Of a DNA stretch of 64,000 nt, positions 56,331 to 64,000 are shown in pieces. The stretch is from positions 1-64,000 of the forward strand of contig JACKQL020000021.1 of the NCBI GenBank assembly GCA_018296165.2, written 5' to 3'. Position 1 is the stretch's first letter. Each line of letters starts with the position of its first letter. The stretch comes from Termitomyces sp. T153 (lineage: Eukaryota; Basidiomycota; Agaricomycetes; Agaricales; Lyophyllaceae). The position numbers and the translations under genes were made by a program. Under the pieces are notes generated by a model. That model did no database searches. It was not told the DNA's origin and worked only from the letters and a program-made list of their open reading frames with translations.

Positions 56331-57943
56331 TCAACCATTAAGAATATCTATACTACATGGTCCAGCTATAGACATTAGGTGCTGAAGTTCATAGAAGTTA
56401 GCAATTTTTTGCTTGAATCCAACAAAACTCACACTTACATTTGTAAACCATTCAAGATTTCCTGATAGACAATATTTGCAGTCTTTCTTGATGTGTTTTC
56501 TGGGTCCAAGATGACTTTGATACAATCTCCTGATGTGCACCGAGAGAGTGCAACATAAAGTTGGCCATGCGAAAAAACTCCTGATTGAAGGTCCAATCCA
56601 ACATGCTTGACTGATTGACCCTGAGACTTGTTGATAGTCATGGCAAAGGCCAATCAAACTGGGAATTGTCTTCTGCGCAATGGAATTGGCAAATCTTCTT
56701 CAGACACATCCATGTTGATTCTTGGAATCAAAACAATTGATCCTGCAAACTTGGCATCTCCACTGATGATTCTACATCTGAGAACTCTGGTGCTGATGTG
56801 AGTGACAATCATTCTTGTCCCATTGCAAAGTCCTTTGGTTGTATCCAGATTCCTGAGCAGCATGACAGGAACACCAATCTTCAGAGCCAATTTAGCCAAA
56901 GGCAAACTGCTGGCTCTGAGAGAGTTGAGGTATTCCATTGGATACAATTCAAGGCCATTAGGATTCCTATCATCAGATATGACAGAGTCTGCACTCTGCA
57001 AGATTTTCTCTTCTCCTAGACATTTCTGCAGAACTTCAGAGTTGATATCCTCTACATCAGAGTTCTTGCCAGAAAGGATGGAATGGTCCAGGTAATACTG
57101 ATCATCTTGATGGTGATCAATATGAGGATAAGTGGAAGAGATCAATCCAGTGACAGAATTGTCATCACAGATCATAGTCTCTGGAAGTTGTACTGTTTCT
57201 CCAGGCCCAAGGTTTTTTCCAGCACCAACATCCAATAACCAAGCTGCATGAGCAATGTTATCAGGAGTCTGATCCAATCTCATGTGTTGAACCAAGTAGT
57301 GGACTTGAATCTGATCCCAAAGTCTTCCTCTTTTGAGTGAAGCAGCAATCATCTGCTACCTGAGTCCTTGTTGGATAACTGGGAGAGTTTGCCTAAAATC
57401 TCCTCCAAACACCACAGTCACTCCACCAAAAGGAACATCCTTTTCCAGGATGTCTCTGAACCCTTGATCCACAGAGTCAATGGCATTTTTGTGTTGCATT
57501 GGGACTTCATCCCAGATGACAACTTTGGTCTGGAGTAGGAGTTGAGATAACTGAGTTCCTCTTTCAATATTGGCAATGGATGTATCCAGAGCAGGAATGG
57601 GGATTGTGAACCTTGAATGTGCAGTTCTACCACCATCCAGCAATAAGGCAGCAATCCCAGATGATGCTACATATAATGCCACATCTCCATTGGACCAAAT
57701 AGCAGAAGCCAAAGTGTTGCAGACAAATGTTTTGCCACATCCACCTGCACTGTGAATGAATATTATCTTGCCCAAGATGTTGTCCACAGAGTCCATAACT
57801 TCATTGAAGGCCCCCAGTTGTTCACCATTAAACCTGGCCTTGTTTTCATCCACCCTTCTCTTCAACTCCTCAACATCATAATCTGTTTCTTCTTGCAAAA
57901 GCCTATTTCCTGAAATTGTTTGATCAGTATCAATGTCAACTCT
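56331..57943 (-). pseudogene. Helitron Pif1-family helicase (left copy, two or three stops)
   Basis: In minus-strand order: HSAGGCGKTFVCNTLA (Walker A, near 57740), LLLQTKVVIWDEVPMQ (Walker B), FGGVTVVFGGDFRQTLPVIQ (motif III region), then NDRN and LPLAKLALKIGVPVMLLRNL (motif near 56860), and [13 protein letters not shown] with [13 protein letters not shown] (motifs V/VI). Pif1-type helicases unwind DNA during rolling-circle transposition. Stops: a TAG at about 57356 (CAG expected), a TGA at about 56655 in PV-x-LAFAM (CGA, Arg, expected) and a TAA near 57942 shared with the right copy. The CGA-to-TGA change is a CpG transition. Otherwise the domain is complete. Confidence 0.9.
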
Positions 57944-58898
57944 TTATACAATGTCCAACTTGCCTGGAATCACATTCCAAACTTGTTGGGGTTCTGGCAT
58001 GTTTGGAAAGTCTTGAAGAGTCTTGCCAAAATTCTTCAGATTGTCATTGATTAGATAAAGGCCATAGTCATAGACATCTTCATCAGTAAAGACTCTGTCC
58101 CTGTACTGCCTGATATTCTCCAATCTGTGTTGAAGATCATCACAAATGGAGTGCTTGAATTCATCCCATAGAGCCTCTGGAGTAGTAGGAGCACAGTGGA
58201 ATAGGATAGTGCAAAAGAGCTGTCTGAGAGCTGATCCTGATTGGATTGGAGCAGCTTCAGCAAGACATTGCCTCCATTCTGCATCATCTTCTAGAAGACC
58301 AAGAGCCTTGCATGCCTCCTTGTAAGTAGGATAAGTGTGGCCATTGACTGTCCTGAGATCAGCCCATGATGTTGCATTGGTCACAACTGTCAGGAGCATC
58401 CTAAGGTAGAACCTTTCTCCCTGTTGAGGTGAAGCAAAGTACATCCTCCCAATAGCTGTTCCTCTCTGCCTCTCCTTCCAGGTCCTTTTGGAAGCTTCAT
58501 AGACAAGCTTGGTTGGAAAGTTCTGATAAGTGGTGTTGTTATCAGGGAATTTGGCATTGGCTTCAAACCAAGCAGTGAGTGCAGTCTTGTTTGCATTAGG
58601 CCTGGCAGCTACCATCTCCAAAGGTTCATTATCCTGAAAGTAGACTTCATGTTGGCCCTCCAAATGCACAGGTAATTGATATACAGGAGGATGCTCTCCA
58701 TGCATGTTAAATTCAAAGATGTGCCAGCATGATTCAGCTGCAGAAATGGATGTGACGAAACATACTTTGTCATGTGGCCTCCTTTCCACAACTTCGGAAA
58801 TGCCCATTGTTTGGTCATGTTGTGTCAAAAAACATGCGAGGCATGAAAAACAGTGTCCAATAAATTGTGTTTGGCCTTTTCACATGTGCAGGCTATTT
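57944..58898 (-). pseudogene. Helitron left copy: 5' leader fused to the post-Rep region
   Basis: A 294-codon frame starts TQHDQTMGISEVVERRPHDK (the 5' leader as at 59360-59447) and passes directly into SAAESCWHIFEFNMHGEH (as from 62824), so about 3.38 kb are deleted relative to the right copy: the Gln-rich ORF, the zinc-like region and the Rep catalytic motifs. The remaining part matches 62824-63627 at roughly 95 percent by eye. It cannot encode a Rep nuclease. The TAA ending it (LDIV then stop) also ends the right copy. Confidence 0.9.
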
Positions 58899-58934
58899 GG
58901 CATGTTTCACACATAGTCAAAAGATAGTATATAT

Positions 58935-59244
58935 TCAGTAAAGTTGTATACTATAACTTTTTTTGGAAAAAATCTGTTCCAAGTGCGAAAACCAGCCAAG
59001 CTGCCCAAAAAGGAAGGTTCTTGGTCAGCAGCTGACAAATTTTAGTCAGCACAATCTATATATTATGCAATGATGGATGTGGGAATGTGGCTGCACCTAT
59101 GCAACAACTTTTCTGCTGACTAAAATTTGTCAGCGCTGACAAATGCTGACAAATTTAAACCCTTCTATGGTAATACAATCAGATTTGGCTGTTTTTATGC
59201 TCTTTGAATAAATTTTTCGCCAAAACAAATGCAGTAGACAGCTT
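58935..59244. repeat. Spacer between head-to-head Helitrons, with 21-bp inverted repeat
   Basis: The two Helitron copies meet as an inverted repeat (58898-58935 against 59245-59285, CATAGTCAAAAGATAGTATA). The roughly 310-bp centre contains a perfect 21-bp inverted repeat, 59031-59051 and 59114-59134 (core TGACAAATTTTAGTCA), around a 62-bp loop, then two further CTGACAAAT copies at 59136-59155. It may be a small terminal-inverted-repeat insertion or the Helitron's own 5' region. Confidence 0.75.
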
Positions 59245-59264
59245 TAATACATATATACTATCTT

Positions 59265-59447
59265 TTGACTATGTGTAAAAGGTGCCAGATAGTCTGCAGG
59301 GATGAAAAAGGCCAAACACAATTTAGTGGACACTGTTTTTCACGCCTCACGCATTTTTTGACACAACATGACCAAACAATGGGCATTTCTGAAGTTGTGG
59401 AAAGGAGGCCACACGACAAAGTATGTTTCGTCACATCTATTGATTGA
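59265..59447 (+). CDS. Helitron leader ORF, Cys-rich
   Basis: 60 codons: CKRCQIVCRDEKGQTQFSGHC followed by FLTQHDQTMGISEVVERRPH and DKVCFVTSID. The spacing CX2CX3C...C suggests a small metal-binding unit. The same segment is present at 43155-42973 and, fused, at 58828. It may be an exon joined to the ORF at 59543 or the SAAESCW segment, but no junction can be proven. Low expectation of a separate protein. Confidence 0.45.
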   Translation: MTMCKRCQIVCRDEKGQTQFSGHCFSRLTHFLTQHDQTMGISEVVERRPHDKVCFVTSID

Positions 59448-59542
59448 TTGATGTTGACTAACAAGCTTATTAGTAACTCCTTAACCACATTGAGCTATTG
59501 ATACATCAAATATCTCATCATGCAAGTCAATTTTAATGGTTT

Positions 59543-60430
59543 TTGACTGTTAAATTGCTTAACAATAGATGTTATAGGCAACCACCTACTACTCCTGAAA
59601 GCCAAAGGCAACAAGCTAGGAATCAAAGGAGACTTGAACAGTTACAAATGACAGATCCTGACAATCGTCAAGCAAATAGAAACAATAGATCTTTGGAACA
59701 GATCAATACTGTGGTTGTTCCACCACTTCAATTGGGGCCTGGGGGTATCAATCAATCTATGGGAACTGGAGGTTTGAGACCTATAGCCACTGCTTCTGGC
59801 TCTTTGGGAAGACCTATTAGGCAGGCAGCAGCTGCTGATGATCCATTTTTTATGGTCATCCCAGAAACTGTTTTGCCTGAAGGGTGGGATGCTCCTTTGC
59901 AGAATCCCATTTCTAGAGTGGTGCCACCTCTACCTGCTCCTATACAGAGAAGAGGCAATAGAGTCAATCAGTCTGCTCTTGCTCAAGCTGCTATGGTCAT
60001 TCCAGAAACAGTTTTGCCAGAAGGTTGGGATGCTCCTTTGCAGAATCCCTTACCTAGAATGGTGCCACCTTTGCCTGCTCCTGTACATAGAAGGGTCAGA
60101 AATGGTCTCTTGCCAGAGCTTATAATGGTACCAGCTCCACTTGCTTCCCAGGCACTGTTAGAAGAGCAACAAAGGCTGAGACAGAGGCAACAAGAGCAGG
60201 CACTGGCAATCTTGCAAGAGCAACAAAGGCTAAGGCATATTGCTATGGCTACAGAGCAGGAGAGGCAACAACAAGAGGTACTAGCAGTGTTGCAAGAGCA
60301 ACAAAGGCTGAGACAAGATCAGGAGAGGCAACAAGCATTGGCTATTCTGAGCCAGGAAAGGTTGAGGGAGGAAGAAGAAGAGGTCAGTCAAGGACAACTT
60401 GAATATGTCACTGGGACTAACAAAGTCTAA
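59543..60430 (+). CDS. Helitron Gln/Arg-rich ORF with internal duplication
   Basis: 295 codons. After a basic N-terminus (QRQQARNQRRLEQLQ), two copies of PETVLPEGWDAPLQNP with PPLPAP follow (59865-59955 and 59998-60090, about 130 bp apart). Then comes a helical region made of repeats of EQQRLRQ and EQERQQQ, likely coiled coil. It ends at a TAA just before HIDLNPEHRP, where the open frame continues to 60464, so the stop may be a mutation (CAA expected) splitting one long Rep/helicase polyprotein. Role unknown. Confidence 0.6.
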   Translation: MTVKLLNNRCYRQPPTTPESQRQQARNQRRLEQLQMTDPDNRQANRNNRSLEQINTVVVPPLQLGPGGINQSMGTGGLRPIATASGSLGRPIRQAAAADDPFFMVIPETVLPEGWDAPLQNPISRVVPPLPAPIQRRGNRVNQSALAQAAMVIPETVLPEGWDAPLQNPLPRMVPPLPAPVHRRVRNGLLPELIMVPAPLASQALLEEQQRLRQRQQEQALAILQEQQRLRHIAMATEQERQQQEVLAVLQEQQRLRQDQERQQALAILSQERLREEEEEVSQGQLEYVTGTNKV

Positions 60431-60463
60431 CAGCATATTGATCTGAATCCTGAACATAGGCCT

Positions 60464-61981
60464 TTGAATGCAGTTATGGCTCAAAGGATTTTTCAAGGCT
60501 GGGAACAGCAACATGAAGCTGATCTGGAAGAGGATTTCAATGATTTAGGTCCTCAGAATGATATACCTTCTGAGGATGACTTGGAATATGTTGATCCTAC
60601 CAGACATCAACCAGCAGAGCAAATGGATCCTCCCCTTGATGTGCCATTGGGTCCTCAGGATGACATCCCTTCTGATGATGACTTGGAATATGTTGATCCT
60701 GTTCAACAGAGACCTGCAGAAGACTTGGACCCTGCTCCACCCAACCATCCAGCAGGACTACAAAATCCTGCTGAACAGCCTCCCCTTGAGCTTCCTATGC
60801 CACCACAGCTTGACCCTATTCAGCCTATTCCAAGAGGAAGGCAACCTTACTTGATTGAATATCCTCCACACTATCTTGGTCCTATGACTGTCATATGTCC
60901 ACACTGCCAAGCTCTACATTTTGATGCTGAAAAGCTCACCAAGTCTACTATTTATAATCCAAAATTTGGCATGTGCTGCTTACAAGGCCAAGTGAATTTG
61001 CCCAGGCTTCGAGATGCTCCAGCAGATTTACTGAACCTGCTTCATGGGCATCATCCTCTCTCTGACACCTTTAAAACATCTATCCGTCAATACAATGCAG
61101 CCTTTGCATTCACATCTCTGGGAGTCAAAATTGACCATGCTATTACCAATGCACCTGGACCATATAGCTTTAGGATCAATGGAGAACTACATCATTTGAC
61201 AGGTGCCTTGCTTCCTATTGAAGGCAATCTGCCTGTATATGCACAGCTCTACTTTTACGATCACAATCAGCAATTGGCTTTTCGTCAACAGAACAATCCC
61301 AGGCTTGATCCTCAGATAATGGCCTCTTTGCAGGATATGCTTGCTAGAGTCAATCCCTTCATTGGCTTATACAAGCAGGCCAGGCAGATTATGGGAGAAG
61401 TTCCAGAAGGCCAACCACAAAGGCTTTCTGTCAAGCTTACAGCTGATTTTGGAGATCCTCAATGCTATAATGACCCTAATGAACAGGAGGGAGTTGCAGC
61501 TGTAATTCCAGGAGATGGCTCAGAAGAGCAATCAAATGATCATGATATAGTCTTGCACTTGCATGGAAGTCAATTGAAGCAGATCAGTCACTTGCACCCA
61601 TATTACACTCCATTGCATTATACCATCATCTTTTCCACTGGACAGCCTGGATTTCACACCAACATTCTCTCTCATTTTGGACCACAGAATCAACAAAGAT
61701 CAGCAAAGGTCACCCAAACAGCATATTATGCATACAGGCTGCAGCAAAGGACTTTGGAATTCAATGCACCATTACTCCGGAGTGGGAGGCTATTTCAACA
61801 ATATGTTGTAGATGCATGGGCTTCCACTGAACAAAACAAGTTGAATTGGATTCAACACAATCAGAAGAAGATCAGAGCTGAAGTTTATCAGGGAGTAGTG
61901 GATGCTGCTGCTGGAGATGAACAAGTCACCCCACAAAGCCGATGTGTTATCCTCCCATCCTCCCATACTGGAAGTGATTGA
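60464..61981 (+). CDS. Helitron Rep N-terminal region
   Basis: 505 codons: acidic repeats (SDDDLEYVDP, two to three copies), then CPHCQALHFDAEKL and GMCCLQGQVNLPRL, a Cys-based metal-binding segment found ahead of the Helitron-like N-terminal domain, then YNAAFAFTSLGVKID, LTGALLPIEGNLPVYAQLYF and LFQQYVVDAWASTEQNKLNW. It ends at a TGA (CGA, Arg, expected) directly before QMQQLFQDSMAICRNFGKPD. It is the N-terminal half of the RepHel protein; the stop also exists in the fragment at 34530-35147. Confidence 0.8.
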   Translation: MNAVMAQRIFQGWEQQHEADLEEDFNDLGPQNDIPSEDDLEYVDPTRHQPAEQMDPPLDVPLGPQDDIPSDDDLEYVDPVQQRPAEDLDPAPPNHPAGLQNPAEQPPLELPMPPQLDPIQPIPRGRQPYLIEYPPHYLGPMTVICPHCQALHFDAEKLTKSTIYNPKFGMCCLQGQVNLPRLRDAPADLLNLLHGHHPLSDTFKTSIRQYNAAFAFTSLGVKIDHAITNAPGPYSFRINGELHHLTGALLPIEGNLPVYAQLYFYDHNQQLAFRQQNNPRLDPQIMASLQDMLARVNPFIGLYKQARQIMGEVPEGQPQRLSVKLTADFGDPQCYNDPNEQEGVAAVIPGDGSEEQSNDHDIVLHLHGSQLKQISHLHPYYTPLHYTIIFSTGQPGFHTNILSHFGPQNQQRSAKVTQTAYYAYRLQQRTLEFNAPLLRSGRLFQQYVVDAWASTEQNKLNWIQHNQKKIRAEVYQGVVDAAAGDEQVTPQSRCVILPSSHTGSD

Positions 61982-61984
61982 CAG

Positions 61985-63627
61985 ATGCAGCAATTATTCC
62001 AGGACTCTATGGCTATCTGCAGGAATTTTGGAAAACCTGATCTCTTCTTGACTATGACTGCCAATCCAAAGTGGTCAGAAATTGAAGAAGCTCTCTTGAA
62101 GGAACCTGCAGTCAATGGGAAGAAGCAAACAGCTGCTGATCAACCTGATATTGTTGCCAGAGTATTTGAACTCAAAAAGAATGCTGTAGTGAAGGAGATC
62201 AAGGAAGGTCTCTTTGGCAGCTGTGTGGCTTATGTTCATACCATTGCATTTCAAAAGAGAGGACTTCCACATATGCACATCTTGATCTTTTTCCATCGCC
62301 ATCACAGGATCAAGGATGCACCTGATGTGGATTCCATTGTCTCTGCCCAAACTCCTGATCCAGTCACTCAGCCTCAATTGTATCAGGTATTGGCTTTGTT
62401 TAAATTCTGAATTCAGTAACTTATCTTTGTTGTCAGATTGTTACTACCAACATGGTCCATAGTCCATGTGGAGCTGCCAAACCCAATGCTAAGTGCATAG
62501 TAGATGGCAAATGTTCCAAGAAATACCCAAAGGAATTCCAAGAGGCTACTCAGTATGGAGATAGTGGCTATCCTCAATATGCCAGGCCTGACAATGGGCG
62601 CTTCTTTGAAAAGAATGGTCATCATTATGACAATCATAATGTTGTGCCATATAACCCTTATCTCTCAGCCAAGTACAAATGTCACATCAATGTGGAGGTC
62701 TGTGCTTCAGTGGAAGCCATCAAGTACATTCACAAATACATCTACAAAGGCCATGATAGGACAACTTTGGAAATTGCTGGAGAGCAGAGGGATGAAATCA
62801 AGGAACACTTGAATGCCAGATACATTTCTGCAGCTGAATCATGCTGGCACATCTTTGAATTTAACATGCATGGAGAGCATCCTCCTGTATATCAATTACC
62901 TGTGCATTTGGAGGGCCAACATGAAGTCTACTTTCAGGATAATGAACCTTTGGAGATGGTAGCTGCCAGGCCTAATGCAAACAAGACTGCACTCACTGCT
63001 TGGTTTGAAGCCAATGCCAAATTCCCTGATAACAACACCACTTATCAGAACTTTCCAACCAAGCTTGTCTATGAAGCTTCCAAAAGGACCTGGAAGGAGA
63101 GGCAGAGAGGAACAGCTATTGGGAGGATGTACTTTGCTTCACCTCAACAGGGAGAAAGGTTCTACCTTAGGATGCTCCTGACAGTTGTGACCAATGCAAC
63201 ATCATGGGCTGATCTCAGGACAGTCAATGGCCACACTTATCCTACTTACAAGGAGGCATGCAAGGCTCTTGGTCTTCTAGAAGATGATGCAGAATGGAGG
63301 CAATGTCTTGCTGAAGCTGCTCCAATCCAATCAGGATCAGCTCTCAGACAGCTCTTTTGCACTATCCTATTCCACTGTGCTCCTACTACTCCAGAGGCTC
63401 TATGGGATGAATTCAAGCACTCCATTTGTGATGATCTTCAACACAGATTGGAGAATATCAGACAGTACAGGGACAGAGTCTTTACTGATGAAGATGTCTA
63501 TGACTATGGCCTTCATCTGATCAATAACAATCTGAAGAGTTTTGGCAAGACTCTTCAAGACTTTCCCAATATGCCAGAAGCCCAACAACTTTGGAATGTG
63601 ATTCCAGGCAAGTTGGACATTGTATAA
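61985..63627 (+). CDS. Helitron Rep (HUH nuclease) and post-Rep region
   Basis: Two exons, 61985-62386 and 62437-63627, around a 50-bp GT-AG intron. The HUH motif GLPHMHILIFF lies at about 62263-62292. The Tyr motif YIHKYIYKGHDRT, with the paired Tyr of Helitron Y2 nucleases, lies at about 62726-62764. The SAAESCWHIFEF block and a long helical region lead to the helicase. Rep nicks and joins DNA for rolling-circle transfer. It ends at a TAA after LDIV that the left copy shares; QRVDIDTDQT continues the frame, so the stop may be a CAA-to-TAA change. Confidence 0.88.
62387..62436 (+). other. Intron in Helitron Rep gene
   Basis: 50 bp from GTATTGGC to TTGTCAG. Removal joins QPQLYQ to IVTTNMVHSPCGAA in frame; unspliced, the frame stops at 62410. 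Confidence 0.85.
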
Positions 63628-64000
63628 AGAGTTGACATTGATACTGATCAAACAATTTCAGGAAATAGGCTTTTGCAAGAAGAAACAGATTATGATGTTG
63701 AAGAGTTGAAGAGAAGGGTGGATGAAAACAAGGCCAGGTTTAATGGTGAACAACTGGGGGCCTTCAATGAAGTTATGGACCCTGTGGACAACAACTTGGG
63801 CAAGATGATATTCATTCACAGTGCAGGTGGATGTGGCAAAACATTTGTCTGCAACACTTTGGCTTCTGCTGTTTGGTCCAATGGAGATGTGGCATTATGT
63901 GTAGCATCATCTGGGATTGCTGCCTTATTGCTGGAGGGTGGTAGAAATGCACATTCAAGGTTCAAAATCCCCATTCCTGCTCTGGATACATCCATTGCCA
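63628..64000 (+). pseudogene. Helitron Pif1-family helicase, N-terminal part (runs off window)
   Basis: After the shared TAA the frame is open: ETDYDVEELKRRVDENKARF, HSAGGCGKTFVCNTLASAVW (Walker A, near 63815-63845) and ASSGIAALLLEGGRNAHSRF to the window end. It matches the minus-strand helicase at 57600-57940 at about 95 percent. The rest lies beyond 64000, so integrity is unknown. Confidence 0.85.

Larger units (their letters stand above)
59245..64000 (+). mobile_element. Helitron, right copy (3' end beyond window)
   Basis: Contains in order a Cys-rich leader frame, a Gln/Arg-rich ORF, an ORF with a zinc-like motif and Helitron N-terminal region, the Rep catalytic HUH region, the Tyr motif and the beginning of the Pif1 helicase. 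Only a few stops interrupt it, and one intron (62387-62436) is clear. Terminal TC and CTRR signatures could not be placed: the 5' edge is masked by the palindromic spacer and the 3' end is outside. Confidence 0.92.

Noticed and set aside
61985..62800. HUH Rep considered as an endogenous ssDNA virus or plasmid Rep
   Set aside because: The paired-Tyr motif, the helicase downstream and the multicopy context are those of Helitrons.

Overview
The window looks like transposon-rich heterochromatin from a basidiomycete fungus, most likely an Agaricomycete. The basis is about 50-bp GT-AG introns, a Tf1/sushi-type chromodomain Ty3/gypsy family, Helitrons with Pif1-type helicases, a Tc1/mariner remnant, and decayed host genes of fungal type (G-alpha, PP2C, carbamoyl-phosphate synthase, protein kinase). 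The species cannot be named from the sequence. I found no rRNA, tRNA or CRISPR array.

Layout. 1-7415: decayed chromovirus 'gypsy-A' copy 1 (+), cut by the window start, ending in an LTR. 7416-8320: possible Copia-like terminal remnant. 8.4-20 kb: a graveyard of intron-bearing host-like genes on both strands: a coiled-coil protein with repeated exons (+), PP2C phosphatase and G-alpha fragments (-), a protein kinase (+) split by a solo LTR at 16668-17687, and a carbamoyl-phosphate synthase large subunit (-). 20.4-23.9 kb: a decayed helicase/cysteine-protease-like gene (+) with a second solo LTR (20792-21383). 25.4-30 kb: a decayed Copia element (-). 30.1-41.0 kb: a mosaic of gypsy-A pieces, two copies of a second family 'gypsy-B', a truncated mariner and a displaced Helitron piece. 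41.07-43.2 kb: the matching 5' half of a Helitron (-).

43889-55804: the best preserved element, gypsy-A copy 4 (-). It has 1001-bp LTRs, a GCGAC target duplication, a polypurine tract, an apparent self-priming site, intact gag (837 aa) and intact pol (1358 aa: two tandem protease domains, RT, RNase H, integrase, chromodomain). Between pol and the 3' LTR, on the opposite strand, it carries an extra gene with a Zn2Cys6-like cysteine cluster and a coiled coil. The decayed copies retain pieces of the same gene, so it belongs to the family. In copy 4 that gene is interrupted by a 1079-bp solo-LTR-like insert with ACGG target duplications. 55.8-64 kb: two Helitron copies head to head; the left one (-) has lost about 3.4 kb internally, and the right one (+) runs off the window.

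Two processes shape the region: nested insertion and rearrangement, and loss of CpG by C-to-T / G-to-A change. CpG is almost absent from 1 to about 43.8 kb but abundant in gypsy-A copy 4, whose two LTRs already differ mostly at CpG sites. All boundaries and homologies were read by eye without database searches.
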